Positions 8,510-17,769 of a DNA stretch of 64,000 nucleotides are shown here, one piece after another. Below the pieces are notes generated by a model, which saw only the letters and a program-made list of their open reading frames with translations, was not told the origin of the DNA and ran no database searches. Position 1 is the first letter of the stretch. Each line of letters starts with the position of its first letter. Position numbers and translations under genes: made by a program. The stretch covers positions 62,001 through 126,000 of the forward strand of contig JAEYTL010000028.1 of NCBI GenBank assembly GCA_023434025.1. The letters run 5' to 3'. This stretch comes from Bacteroidota bacterium. GTDB lineage: Bacteria > Bacteroidota > Bacteroidia > Flavobacteriales > Flavobacteriaceae.

Positions 8510-8974
8510 TTATTTGCGTTCATTTTGCATTTTCTCTTTTGAACCTCTTCTGTTCTGCATTTTGTCTTTTCTTTCCGTTTGTTTGGATTCCCATTTTGCA
8601 TATTGTTCAGCGGTAAGAATTTTTTTCATTTCTGCTTTATGTGCAATTTGGTTATCCAGCATTTGATTTTTCAGGGCAAACTTTTCGTCTTTGCTCAATG
8701 ATTTTCCGTCTTCTTTGCTGGCTTTCCATTCCGTTTTTTTAGCTTCTCTTTTTTTGGCCTGTTCTAAAGCTATTTTTTTTATTTCTGCTTGTTGTTTGGC
8801 ATTCAGATCTAATTCAAGTGTCAATTTTTTTACCTGAAGTTCGGCTTGTTGTTCAGGAGTAAGTGTTTCACGGTTTTCTGTTCTGGCTTTTCGGTCTCCT
8901 TTCTGTACCTTCATTTCCTGGGCAGATGTCAGAAATCCAACTAACAAAACTGCAGTAACAAATAATTTTTTCAT
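8510..8974 (-). CDS. Spy/CpxP-like (LTxxQ or DUF4890-type) secreted helical protein
   Basis: A 154-residue protein with a short signal peptide (MKKLFVTAVLLVGFLTSAQ). The mature chain is extremely rich in Lys, Glu and Gln, and is predicted all-helical. It has two LTxxQ-like motifs, ETLTPEQQAELQ and KKILTAEQYAKWESKQ, as in Spy/CpxP-type periplasmic chaperones and DUF4890 proteins of Bacteroidota. The C-terminus is a basic tail (KDKMQNRRGSKEKMQNERK). A role in envelope stress or binding of unfolded or metal-bound proteins is inferred from the motif only. No sensor kinase or regulator gene is adjacent. Confidence 0.75.
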   Translation of the reverse strand: MKKLFVTAVLLVGFLTSAQEMKVQKGDRKARTENRETLTPEQQAELQVKKLTLELDLNAKQQAEIKKIALEQAKKREAKKTEWKASKEDGKSLSKDEKFALKNQMLDNQIAHKAEMKKILTAEQYAKWESKQTERKDKMQNRRGSKEKMQNERK

Positions 8975-9113
8975 TTTCTTTGATTTTAATGATTATTGGG
9001 TTAAGACAAACGATTTCTAAAAAGGTTTAATATTTTAGTTTTAATTAACACAATGTATAAAAAATTAATATTTTATATATTGCACTCAATTAACCATAAA
9101 AAATATTATAATT

Positions 9114-9374
9114 ATGAATGAATTTGACAATTCGAATCAAAAACCAATGTCAGTCAAAGACTGGCTGATTACTTTGGTAATTATGATGATTCCACTGGTG
9201 GGATTTATCATGCTCTTTGTGTATGCTTTTAGCGATAATGAAAATGTAAATAAGAAGAATTGGGCAAAAGCTCAATTAATTGTGATGGCGGTTGTATTAG
9301 GTTTATTGTTTTTGTTTTTTATACTTTTTGGAGCCGTATTTGCTTCAGCTTTGGCCGGGTCACATAGTTACTAA
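9114..9374 (+). CDS. Small membrane protein with two predicted transmembrane helices
   Basis: An 86-residue protein. After a polar N-terminus (MNEFDNSNQKPMSVKDW) come two hydrophobic segments, about residues 18-40 (LITLVIMMIPLVGFIMLFVY) and 54-80, separated by a short polar loop (SDNENVNKKNWAK). It is probably an inner-membrane protein of unknown function. It has its own terminator and no evident operon partner. Good coding character and a strong terminator directly after the stop support it as a real gene. Confidence 0.75.
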   Translation: MNEFDNSNQKPMSVKDWLITLVIMMIPLVGFIMLFVYAFSDNENVNKKNWAKAQLIVMAVVLGLLFLFFILFGAVFASALAGSHSY

Positions 9375-9378
9375 GTGC

Positions 9379-9412
9379 CAAATCCCGACTGATAAGGTCG
9401 GGATTTGTTTTT
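9379..9412. terminator. Bidirectional terminator between the small membrane protein gene and lysS
   Basis: An 11-bp stem CAAATCCCGAC / GTCGGGATTTG with a 7-nt loop, then a T-run. It lies between convergent genes. Confidence 0.85.
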
Positions 9413-9430
9413 ATGTGATTCTTGATTATG

Positions 9431-11122
9431 TTAACCTTTTAACTCAACCGTTTTTAATTCACCTTCAATATTTACTTTTACTAAAGCATGTTTCGCTAAA
9501 CCTTTCATGGCAGCATCCCATTTTTTCCCGCTCAAAGCGGTTTTTTCTTTTAGTTCAGCCAAAGCGATAGGGTTTACTGTTTTTAAAATTTCGATGATAC
9601 CTTTTTCATCCTCTGTTAATTCAATTTGTTTTTTCTCCGGTCGCATTTGCGGGAAGAACAATACTTCCTGAATGGATTGATTATTGGTTAAAAACATGAT
9701 TAGCCGATCCATTCCGATGCCTAATCCGGATGTGGGAGGCATTCCGTATTCCAACGCTCTCAGGAAATCATTATCGATAAACATGGCTTCGTCGTCGCCA
9801 CGGTCAGCTAATTTTAACTGGGCTTCAAATCGTTCACGCTGATCAATCGGGTCGTTTAGTTCGGAATAGGCATTGGCTATTTCTTTTCCGCAAACCATTA
9901 GCTCAAAACGCTCGGTTAATTCCGGGTTTGAACGATGCTCTTTGCAAAGCGGACTCATTTCTTTCGGATAATCGGTAATAAAGGTCGGCTGAATAAAATT
10001 ACCTTCGCATTTTGCCCCGAAAATCTCGTCAATTAATTTTCCTTTGCCCATAGTATCGTCCACTTGAATTCCCATTTCAAGTGCTGCGGCTCTGATTTGC
10101 TCTTCTGATTTTCCGGAAATATCAAATCCGGTAAACTGAATGATGGCATCAGTCATGGTTATTCGGGCATAGGGGGCTTTGAAGCTTACATTGTGGTTGC
10201 CAAATGTAGCGTCTGTTGTTCCGTTTACTTGCAGGGCACAGTATTCCAACAAATTTTCAGTGAATTCCATCATCCAGTTGTAGTCTTTGTAGGCTACATA
10301 AATTTCCATGGCGGTGAATTCAGGATTGTGGGTTCTGTCCATTCCTTCGTTACGGAAGTTTTTAGAAAATTCATATACACCGTCAAATCCGCCGACAATC
10401 AATCTTTTCAGGTATAACTCGTTGGCAATTCGCATGTACAATGGAATGTCCAAGCTGTTGTGGTGCGTGATAAACGGACGTGCTGCAGCTCCGCCGGGAA
10501 TGGATTGTAAAATAGGGGTTTCTACTTCAAAATAGCCTTTGTCGTTAAAAAACGTCCGCATAGCATTGAAAAGTTTCGTTCTTTTTACGAAAACCTCTTT
10601 TACATGCGGATTTACGACCAAATCAACGTATCGCATACGGTAACGTAGCTCGGCATCGTTAAATGCATCAAAAACGTTTCCTTCTTCATCTGTTTTCGGT
10701 AAGGGTAATGGTCGTAAAGTTTTACTTAGAAATGTAAAGTTATCTACACGGATACATTGTGCCCCCACTTTTGTGGTAAACAATTCACCTTCAATACCTA
10801 CAAAATCACCTAAATCGGTTAGTTTTTTGAAAACTTGATTATAAAGTGTTTTGTCTTCACCGGGGCAAAGTACGTCACGGTTTACATATAACTGAACCCG
10901 GCCGGTACTGTCTTGTAATTCAGCAAAACAGGCTTTTCCCTGGTCGCGAATACTCATAATTCTTCCGGAAATGACAACTTTTTTTCCTTCTTCAAAGCTT
11001 TCTTTTACTTGTTTGGAAGTATGGTTTACAGGAAATAAATCGGCAGGGTAGGGGTTTATTCCTAGCTGACGAAGTCCGTTGAGCTTTTCTCTTCTGATGA
11101 TTTCTTGTTCCGAAAGTTGCAT
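9431..11122 (-). CDS. lysS: Lysyl-tRNA synthetase, class II
   Basis: A 563-residue class II aminoacyl-tRNA synthetase that charges tRNA-Lys. The N-terminal OB-fold anticodon-binding domain covers about residues 50-145 (VVISGRIMSIRDQGKACFAE). The catalytic core has motif 2 (FRNEGMDRTHNPEFTAMEIY) and motif 3 (PPTSGLGIGMDRLIMFLT). The core ends near residue 500 (FFPQMRPEKK); a further ~60 residues (LTEDEKGIIEILKTVNP... GKKWDAAMKGLAKH) form an extra helical, winged-helix-like tail absent from the shorter E. coli enzyme. The gene stands alone, with a good promoter upstream and a shared terminator downstream. Confidence 0.97.
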   Translation of the reverse strand: MQLSEQEIIRREKLNGLRQLGINPYPADLFPVNHTSKQVKESFEEGKKVVISGRIMSIRDQGKACFAELQDSTGRVQLYVNRDVLCPGEDKTLYNQVFKKLTDLGDFVGIEGELFTTKVGAQCIRVDNFTFLSKTLRPLPLPKTDEEGNVFDAFNDAELRYRMRYVDLVVNPHVKEVFVKRTKLFNAMRTFFNDKGYFEVETPILQSIPGGAAARPFITHHNSLDIPLYMRIANELYLKRLIVGGFDGVYEFSKNFRNEGMDRTHNPEFTAMEIYVAYKDYNWMMEFTENLLEYCALQVNGTTDATFGNHNVSFKAPYARITMTDAIIQFTGFDISGKSEEQIRAAALEMGIQVDDTMGKGKLIDEIFGAKCEGNFIQPTFITDYPKEMSPLCKEHRSNPELTERFELMVCGKEIANAYSELNDPIDQRERFEAQLKLADRGDDEAMFIDNDFLRALEYGMPPTSGLGIGMDRLIMFLTNNQSIQEVLFFPQMRPEKKQIELTEDEKGIIEILKTVNPIALAELKEKTALSGKKWDAAMKGLAKHALVKVNIEGELKTVELKG

Positions 11123-11141
11123 AGTGTCAATTTTAAGCGTG

Positions 11142-11172
11142 CAAAGATAGGGATTATTTGGTAATGTATCAA
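11142..11172 (-). promoter_or_regulatory. lysS promoter
   Basis: On the minus strand: TTG, 20 bp, then TATCTTTG, an excellent match to the Bacteroidota consensus, 19 bp before the lysS ATG. Confidence 0.75.
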
Positions 11173-11256
11173 TGTGTCAATTTGGGGACTTATCAACGGG
11201 TTAATTGGTCGGGAAGAATTAATTTTGAGATGAAGTTTTTTATATGAATCATTTTT

Positions 11257-11354
11257 TAGCTCCGATTGAAGTGGGAATTCTGGTCTTTTTTGATGGGGTT
11301 ACAACCAAAAGATGGAGCATGAGTGGCTGAAAATGCTTGTGCCATCCGCTTCGG
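11257..11354. repeat. Possible degenerate intergenic repeat element (REP/MITE-like)
   Basis: A non-coding, comparatively GC-rich block in the lysS-lipB gap begins TAGCTCCGATTGAAGTGGG and ends GCCATCCGCTTCGG. In its centre TCTTTT...GGTT faces AACCAAAAGA, giving an imperfect hairpin. From memory, flavobacterial genomes carry dispersed intergenic elements opening with an AGCCCCGATTGAAG-like sequence; this looks like a decayed copy. Only one copy is present in the window, so repetition is not shown here. Confidence 0.35.
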
Positions 11355-11387
11355 AAAAATCATATACTATATTAAGGTATAAAATTG

Positions 11388-11395
11388 TATTTTTG
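11388..11395 (+). promoter_or_regulatory. Candidate lipB promoter -7 element
   Basis: TATTTTTG matches TAnnTTTG and lies 17 bp before the lipB ATG. No -33 TTG is evident. Confidence 0.45.
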
Positions 11396-11412
11396 TGTTT
11401 TATTTTTTAGTT

Positions 11413-12159
11413 ATGAATAAAGTTGTTTTGGCAGATGATTTGGGTCGGAAAGATTATAAATTGACGTGGGATTTTCAGGAAGTATTATTTAAGGAAATTG
11501 TGGATCTGAAAATTCAAAACAGACGAGAGGAAGTGAACTTGCCTACAGCAAACTATTTTTTGTTTGTGGAGCATCCGCATGTTTATACGTTGGGCAAAAG
11601 CGGGGATTTGAGTAATTTGCTTTTGAGTGAAAAACAGTTGGCGGAAAAAGGAGCGGCTTTTTATAAAATTAATCGTGGTGGTGATATTACATATCACGGA
11701 CCTGGACAAATTGTGGGTTATCCGATTTTGGATTTAGAAAATTTTTTTACAGATATCCATAAGTATTTACGTTTATTAGAGGAAACGATTATTCTTACTT
11801 TGGCTGAATATGGTTTAAAGACGGAACGCAGTCCGGGTGAAACAGGCGTCTGGATGGATGTGGGGACACCCTTTGCCAGGAAAATTTGTGCTATGGGAGT
11901 TCGGGCTTCACGCTGGGTAACGATGCATGGTTTTGCGTTGAATGTAAATGCTGACCTGGGGTACTTTGATCATATTATTCCGTGTGGGATTCGTGGGAAG
12001 GCGGTGACTTCTTTACAAGTGGAGTTAGGTGTTGAAAAAGTGGATGAAGAAGAAGTGAAAGCGAAAATTTTGAAGCATTTTGAATGGTTATTTGAGTGTG
12101 AACTCAAATCTGCTTTCTTGAGTGATTTGTCCAATAGAACGAGTATTGTTCAGGTGTAA
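11413..12159 (+). CDS. lipB: Octanoyl-[acyl-carrier-protein]:protein N-octanoyltransferase
   Basis: A 248-residue LipB that transfers octanoate from acyl carrier protein to lipoyl domains, the first step of lipoate assembly. Motifs: HPHVYTLGKSG, GGDITYHGPGQIVGYPILDL, the KICAMGVR/HGFALNVN region, and IIPCGIRGKAVTSL with the catalytic cysteine C191. The ATG was chosen over a GTG 18 bp upstream because the GTG lies within the -7 region. It is a single gene facing rnhB. Confidence 0.96.
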   Translation: MNKVVLADDLGRKDYKLTWDFQEVLFKEIVDLKIQNRREEVNLPTANYFLFVEHPHVYTLGKSGDLSNLLLSEKQLAEKGAAFYKINRGGDITYHGPGQIVGYPILDLENFFTDIHKYLRLLEETIILTLAEYGLKTERSPGETGVWMDVGTPFARKICAMGVRASRWVTMHGFALNVNADLGYFDHIIPCGIRGKAVTSLQVELGVEKVDEEEVKAKILKHFEWLFECELKSAFLSDLSNRTSIVQV

Positions 12160-12261
12160 TAGATTTTCAGGGATTCTTGGGATTGATTCGCTATGTTTAA
12201 AAGGATTTTAGCAGATTTTGAGTTTAATAATTTTCAGAACTTTAATTTTTTATCTAAAGAA

Positions 12262-12861
12262 TCAAAAATCTAATTTAAGTTGTTCAGGTAATAACCGGAA
12301 ACTCAACCGGTGGTATTTGGTTGTGCCATACTTTGCAATGGCTTCCCGGTGTTCTTTGGTAGGGTAGCCTTTGTTTTTTTTCCAGTTGTACATGGGAAAC
12401 TCTTCGTGAATTTTATTCATATAATCATCGCGGTACGTTTTGGCTAAAACGGATGCAGCTGCAATACTCATGTATCTGCTGTCTCCTTTGATAAGGCAGC
12501 TGTAAGGAATATTGTTTAAGGGTTTAAACCGGTTTCCGTCCACAATAATATATTCCGGTGCAGGAGTTAGCTTCAGGATGCTTTCTTGCATGGCTAGGAT
12601 AGAAGCATTAAGAATGTTTATTTTGTCTATGACGGTTGGTTCAAGATGTGTGTAGCTGAAAGCGATAGCTTGTTCTTCAATAACAGGTCTTAGTTTTTCT
12701 CTCGTTTTTTCGGAAAGTTGTTTGGAGTCGTTAAGTAATGGAAGCGAAAAATCTTCCGGTAATATGACTGCCGCTGCGGTTACGGGGCCAGCCAGACAGC
12801 CTCTTCCGGCTTCATCTGTTCCGGTTTCTATGAGGAATTGAGAGAATTTTAAATTTAACAT
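12262..12861 (-). CDS. rnhB: Ribonuclease HII
   Basis: A 199-residue RNase HII that removes ribonucleotides and RNA primers from RNA/DNA hybrids. The motif GTDEAGRGCLAGPV holds two metal-binding acids (D16, E17); IIVDGNRF and GDSRYMSIAAASVLAK carry further acidic residues, and the family C-terminal half (KNKGYPTKEHREAI) is intact. It is convergent with lipB and divergent from the SusC-like gene. Length is typical for the family. Confidence 0.96.
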   Translation of the reverse strand: MLNLKFSQFLIETGTDEAGRGCLAGPVTAAAVILPEDFSLPLLNDSKQLSEKTREKLRPVIEEQAIAFSYTHLEPTVIDKINILNASILAMQESILKLTPAPEYIIVDGNRFKPLNNIPYSCLIKGDSRYMSIAAASVLAKTYRDDYMNKIHEEFPMYNWKKNKGYPTKEHREAIAKYGTTKYHRLSFRLLPEQLKLDF

Positions 12862-13057
12862 AAAAATAATTTAAATAAAATGTTAAAATGTACGCAACCA
12901 TTTCAAATATTAGGCATCTAAGGTACAGCTTACATCGTAAGTTGAAGGTTTCCGTAGAACTTTTAACAAAAATAAAAAATATTATTCCGAAGTAATATTT
13001 GTTTATTTAAGAAATTATTAAGAAGTTTGCGGAATAACTAACTCAAATAAATTTAAT

Positions 13058-16000
13058 ATGAGATCGAAATTCAAATGGATTTTTACGCTTTTAGTGGCGT
13101 TTTTTATTCAGTTTTCTTATGCTCAGGAGAAAACTATCACGGGTACAGTGACGGAGGGTGGTATGCCTCTTCCTGGTGCAACGGTTCTTGTTAAGGGAAC
13201 AACTAGAGGTACTTCAACTGATTTTGATGGAAAGTATTCCATACAAGCTAAGCAAGGTGAGGTTTTAGAGTTTCAGTTCTTGGGCTTGAAAACAAAGTCA
13301 GTTACGGTTGGTGCTTCTAATACTGTTAGTGTGGTGATGGAAGCAGATGCAACAGTTTTGACTGGTGTTGAATTGGTAGGTGAAGGTTACAACAGAACTA
13401 GAACAAAAGCTTCTACTACCTCTGCGGTTACAACCGTATCGGCAGAAACTATTGAGAACAGACCAAATGCGTCGTTTTTAAATTCTTTGCAAGGTACATC
13501 TCCTGGTTTGTCAATCTTGTCTTCGTCAGGTTCGCCTGGTTCAGGTAAGATTGATGCCTTGATCAGAGGGGTTTCTTCTTTGAATGCATCAACGGATCCG
13601 TTAATTGTAATTGATGGTGTGCCTACAAGTAGTAACCAGTTCAGAAGTTTGAATCAGAACGATATTGAAACAGTTTCTGTTTTAAGAGATGCTGCCGCAA
13701 CTTCTATTTATGGAAACAGAGGTGCGAACGGTGTTTTGGTGATTACCACTAAGCAGGGGAAATATGGTTCTGCACTTACGGTGACTTATGATGTTACAAC
13801 AGGTGTGAATTTCCTGCCGAAGAATCATTATAATATGTCCAACTCTCAGCAAGCATTAACTATTGAGAAGAGAAAGAATACGGGCTTGGGTTCGACTTTG
13901 TCTGATGCTGAGATAGCTGCTTATGGAATTAATACTGATTGGAGAGATGTTTTTTTTGGTACGGATGTAGTTAAGCAACACAATTTAGGTCTTCAGTTTG
14001 GCGGGCAAAATGTGGCTAACTACACTTCTTTTGGTTATTTTGAACAAGGAGGGATGGTTCCTACTACTGATTTCAAGAGGTTTACAGTGCGTAATAATTT
14101 AAATGGTAAGTCAGATAATGGTAAATTCACTTATAATTCACAAGTAGCTTTGGGGTATTCTAAGCGAAACGAGTTAAATCAGGAGACTAATGCGAATGTA
14201 AATAATAATACGATTCAGAATCCGTTGCACGGAAGTGTGATGGGGTTGCCTTATGTGGAGTCTGGCTTGTTTGCAAATGGTCAAGAATTGTTTGATGCTA
14301 TTGAATTTGACTTTTCGGGCCCTAATGATACATATGTTCTGGAAGATATTTTGAAAAAGAATAGTATGCCAAGCTGGTTTACCGAAACGAGTATCATGAC
14401 AAATGTTAGTGCAAGTTATAAATTGACTGATAATTTGACGGTTTCAAATAAGGCTGGTTTTGATTATAAAATCAGTGATCGGGTTTTTGCTCGTTCTCCA
14501 TGGAGTTATTTAGCTTTGGCGGTTCAAAATGATGCGGGATTAAATTTTGGTGGATTTGAAACAAGAGGTAATACAAAAGATTTTACTTTTACAAATATCG
14601 CCAGTTTGAACTATTCTAAAACATTAAAGGAAAACCATAGAATTGATGCTGGACTTTACATGGAATATGTTAAGGCACATTTTTTATCAACCACGCAAAC
14701 ACACAATGGTTTGAATCCAAAAACCTACTCTCCTGGAGCAGGTACAGGTTATCAGCCGTATACTCCTTCCGGACCAGACGGTCCTGAGCAAAACGTGCCA
14801 ACTGTAGGTGCTTTAAAAGTTGATGCAGGTTCATTGTCATATTTTGCTACTGTGGATTATGATTATAAAGAAAAGTTTGGATTTGGAGGAGTCGTTAGAA
14901 GGGATGGTAGTTATCGATTTATTGATGATTACAAATGGGCTACTTTCTGGTCTGTTTCTGGAAGATGGAACATTGATAAAGAAAGTTTTATGGAAGGTTC
15001 AATATTTTCATTGTTAAAACTAAGAGCTTCTTACGGTACTCAAGGAAATCAGAATGTAATTGCTCCGAATTACGGAACAAATGCACTGTTTTTGGGAACT
15101 AATTTGGTAAGAGATTTGAATGCTACAGGTCCCGGCTATGATAATAGTTCTGGGTTTTTTACAGGCACTATTGCTAACACTGAATTACAATGGGAAGAAA
15201 TTTCTCAGTTGAATTTTGGTTTGGATTTTATTGTTTTTAAGAACAAATTAGAAGGAAATGTAGATATTTACAGAAAAGAAACGGATAAGCTTTACAATAC
15301 AATAACCAGATCAGCATCAACTAGTTTGTATGGACAAAATGGTAATAATGGTACTTTGAGAAACAGTGGGGTTGAGTTGTCGTTAAAGTATAATGTAATC
15401 AGAACCGAAGACTTCAGGTTTTCTGTATTTGCTAACGGAGCTTATAATAAAAATGAAATTACTGCTATTGATGATGCTGATCAGTCCGGAAATGCTACAG
15501 TTAACGTAGTGGGTGGTCTAGCTAATCAGTTAAATCTGATACCTTATGTTGGTGTTAATCAGTCAAATGGTAACTTATTGTATTTAGATAGAAATGGAAA
15601 TGTGACTGAGACTCCGGATTTAGTAGCTGACAGAAGATTGACTGGTAAGAGTGCAATACCGGTTTATCAGGGTGGTTTTGGCTTAAATACAGATTACAAA
15701 GGTTTCTTTTTAGATGTTTTGTTTACATGGACAAAGGATGCCTGGAGAATAGATAATCAATTAGCATGGGCTTACAACGTTGACTTTATTGGTGATGATA
15801 ACGTTTCTGCCGATTTGTTAAATGCTTGGACACCTGAAAATCCATCAAATTTCCCTTCATTAACGGCTTCTAATGCTTCTACGGTTGGATCTACTGAGGG
15901 TGATCGTTTTTTGAGAGATTCATCGTTTTTAAGGTTAAAAAATGCATCTTTTGGATATAACGTGCCAGATGAATTTTTAAGCAATACCTTTATTAAAGGA

Positions 16001-16141
16001 GTCAGATTGTTTGTACAGGGAGAGAATTTGTTGACTTGGACAAAATGGAGAGGTTTTGATCCGGAAAGTGTGTCCACTCTTCAAGTAACTGGTTATCCAA
16101 ATCCTAGAACTGTTTCTTTTGGTGCCAGTATTAAGTTTTAA
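13058..16141 (+). CDS. SusC/RagA-type TonB-dependent outer-membrane receptor
   Basis: A 1027-residue outer-membrane transporter. The signal peptide ends FFIQFSYAQ. Residues about 25-95 form a carboxypeptidase-D-regulatory-like beta domain (ITGTVTEGGMPLPGATVLVK, STDFDGKYSI). The plug domain follows, with LIRGVSSLNASTDPLIVIDG and the family signature GNRGANGVLVITTKQGK. The remaining ~750 residues are the 22-strand barrel, ending in an aromatic strand (RTVSFGASIKF). It works with the SusD partner 30 bp downstream to import an oligosaccharide, peptide or glycan fragment using TonB energy. No glycoside hydrolase is adjacent, so the substrate is unknown; the nearby secreted protease makes peptides a possibility, but that is inference. 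Confidence 0.95.
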   Translation: MRSKFKWIFTLLVAFFIQFSYAQEKTITGTVTEGGMPLPGATVLVKGTTRGTSTDFDGKYSIQAKQGEVLEFQFLGLKTKSVTVGASNTVSVVMEADATVLTGVELVGEGYNRTRTKASTTSAVTTVSAETIENRPNASFLNSLQGTSPGLSILSSSGSPGSGKIDALIRGVSSLNASTDPLIVIDGVPTSSNQFRSLNQNDIETVSVLRDAAATSIYGNRGANGVLVITTKQGKYGSALTVTYDVTTGVNFLPKNHYNMSNSQQALTIEKRKNTGLGSTLSDAEIAAYGINTDWRDVFFGTDVVKQHNLGLQFGGQNVANYTSFGYFEQGGMVPTTDFKRFTVRNNLNGKSDNGKFTYNSQVALGYSKRNELNQETNANVNNNTIQNPLHGSVMGLPYVESGLFANGQELFDAIEFDFSGPNDTYVLEDILKKNSMPSWFTETSIMTNVSASYKLTDNLTVSNKAGFDYKISDRVFARSPWSYLALAVQNDAGLNFGGFETRGNTKDFTFTNIASLNYSKTLKENHRIDAGLYMEYVKAHFLSTTQTHNGLNPKTYSPGAGTGYQPYTPSGPDGPEQNVPTVGALKVDAGSLSYFATVDYDYKEKFGFGGVVRRDGSYRFIDDYKWATFWSVSGRWNIDKESFMEGSIFSLLKLRASYGTQGNQNVIAPNYGTNALFLGTNLVRDLNATGPGYDNSSGFFTGTIANTELQWEEISQLNFGLDFIVFKNKLEGNVDIYRKETDKLYNTITRSASTSLYGQNGNNGTLRNSGVELSLKYNVIRTEDFRFSVFANGAYNKNEITAIDDADQSGNATVNVVGGLANQLNLIPYVGVNQSNGNLLYLDRNGNVTETPDLVADRRLTGKSAIPVYQGGFGLNTDYKGFFLDVLFTWTKDAWRIDNQLAWAYNVDFIGDDNVSADLLNAWTPENPSNFPSLTASNASTVGSTEGDRFLRDSSFLRLKNASFGYNVPDEFLSNTFIKGVRLFVQGENLLTWTKWRGFDPESVSTLQVTGYPNPRTVSFGASIKF

Positions 16142-16171
16142 TTAAAAAAATAATATATAATATATATGTAT

Positions 16172-17758
16172 ATGAAAAATATAAAGAAATATTTTATTTT
16201 ATTCTTTACTTCTGTGTTTTTTGTGTCGTGTGATGATGCAATAGAGATTATACAGGATGGAGAATTAGGAAATGATGCAACTTTTGAAACAGTTGGTGAT
16301 TTGAACACTTTTCTTCAAGGTTCTGTCTATACTAGTTTAGGAGCTACGAATGAAATTCTATTTACTGCTGAGTTTACTGATGAAGTAGGGATTGGACCAA
16401 ATAATGGTGGTCAGGCATTACAATTGCACAGGTTTAATTTCAATCCGGCAGATGGTTATGCATCAGGGATGTGGATTGGACATTATACGGTCATTAATAG
16501 AGTTAATAGGCTTTTATTTGCTGCAGAGACTATTACTCCGGATCCAGAAGCAACAGTTAGTATTGATGTTGATGGGGATGGCAATTTAGATGAAATTTCT
16601 GAGGAAGTTTATTATGATACAATTTTGGCTCAGGCAAGGGCAATTAGAGCGTATGCTTATTTTCAGTTGCTTTCGTATTATTCCACTGATTTGTCGGATG
16701 ATGGTGCTTTAGGAGTTATGTTGTTTGAAGATGTGCCAGAAATTACCAGAAGATTGCCTAGAAGTACTAACGGAGAAGTTTTTGAATTAATCGAAAGAGA
16801 TCTCTTGTTTGCTGAAAATAATTTGCTGGAAATTACGGCACCAAATATATATAAATTTGTTACACCTTCATTAATTAATTCTATAAGAGCTAGAATGTAT
16901 TTATACAGAAAAAATTATCCGTTGGCGAAACAGTATGCTAATGATGTAATTTCTAACTCAGGTTTAGTTTTGACACCTGCTACACCTTATGCACCTGCTA
17001 ATTTTTACACTTCCACAACAAATAATCCGTACCGTAGAATTTGGGCTGATTTGGCTCAGGGAGAGGTTATCTTTGCTTTGTCCAGACCTATTGCAGGAGC
17101 TTGGGGTAATATAGCTGGAGGTTTTTTCTTTAATAATACTAGTGCTACTGGTGGTGCCTTTTTAGATATGGGAAGAAATTTATATAATGAGTTGGTTTCA
17201 GTTCCTGGAGATATAAGGGCGTTGGCTTTTGTTGACCCTACCTCTTTAGTGGATCCGAATTATCTGACTAACCCTGCTTACAATACCTCCGATGTATTGG
17301 TGATTGATAAATATCCAGGCAAACCTTCTCAGCAGTCCCTTAGAAATGATATTAAAATATTCAGATTGTCAGAGATGTATTTTATTTTAGCTGAATGTGC
17401 AGTTAATGATGGTCAGTTGGATGTGGCTGCCGGATATATTAAAAATATTAGAGATGCTAGAAACAGATTAGGTGCACAACCGTTACCAACTTATGCTAAT
17501 GCTACAGCGGCATGGGCAGATATTTTGTTGGAAAGAAGAAAAGAATTATGTTTTGAAGGACATCGTTATATTGATATTAAGCGTTTAGGTGTATTAGCCA
17601 ATGCTAGTATTGATAGAAATGTAACTGATGATTTGATTCTTACACTACCTTTGACAATTCCAAATACTGATTATCGGTTTACTTTTCCGATTCCACAAGA
17701 TGAAATTGCGGGTAATCCAACAATTCGAACTCAACAAAACCCTGGTTACGCTAATTAA
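16172..17758 (+). CDS. SusD/RagB-type outer-membrane substrate-binding lipoprotein
   Basis: A 528-residue lipoprotein with signal MKNIKKYFILFFTSVFFVSC (lipobox FVSC). It has the family's helical TPR-like body with IRAYAYFQLLSYY, the late signature IFRLSEMYFILAEC, and RRKELCFEGHRYIDIKRL close to the C-terminus. It caps the SusC barrel at the cell surface and captures ligand. The second of two nearby ATGs is preferred because it gives a standard short, basic N-region; the first would add two residues. Spacing to SusC and to the next lipoprotein gene indicates one operon. Confidence 0.94.
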   Translation: MKNIKKYFILFFTSVFFVSCDDAIEIIQDGELGNDATFETVGDLNTFLQGSVYTSLGATNEILFTAEFTDEVGIGPNNGGQALQLHRFNFNPADGYASGMWIGHYTVINRVNRLLFAAETITPDPEATVSIDVDGDGNLDEISEEVYYDTILAQARAIRAYAYFQLLSYYSTDLSDDGALGVMLFEDVPEITRRLPRSTNGEVFELIERDLLFAENNLLEITAPNIYKFVTPSLINSIRARMYLYRKNYPLAKQYANDVISNSGLVLTPATPYAPANFYTSTTNNPYRRIWADLAQGEVIFALSRPIAGAWGNIAGGFFFNNTSATGGAFLDMGRNLYNELVSVPGDIRALAFVDPTSLVDPNYLTNPAYNTSDVLVIDKYPGKPSQQSLRNDIKIFRLSEMYFILAECAVNDGQLDVAAGYIKNIRDARNRLGAQPLPTYANATAAWADILLERRKELCFEGHRYIDIKRLGVLANASIDRNVTDDLILTLPLTIPNTDYRFTFPIPQDEIAGNPTIRTQQNPGYAN

Positions 17759-17769
17759 AAATTATTGTT

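Noticed and set aside
12929..12941. CTTAC-ATC-GTAAG palindrome upstream of the SusC-like gene as an operator
   Set aside because: Five base pairs in an AT-rich region are expected by chance; no second copy or promoter alignment supports it.
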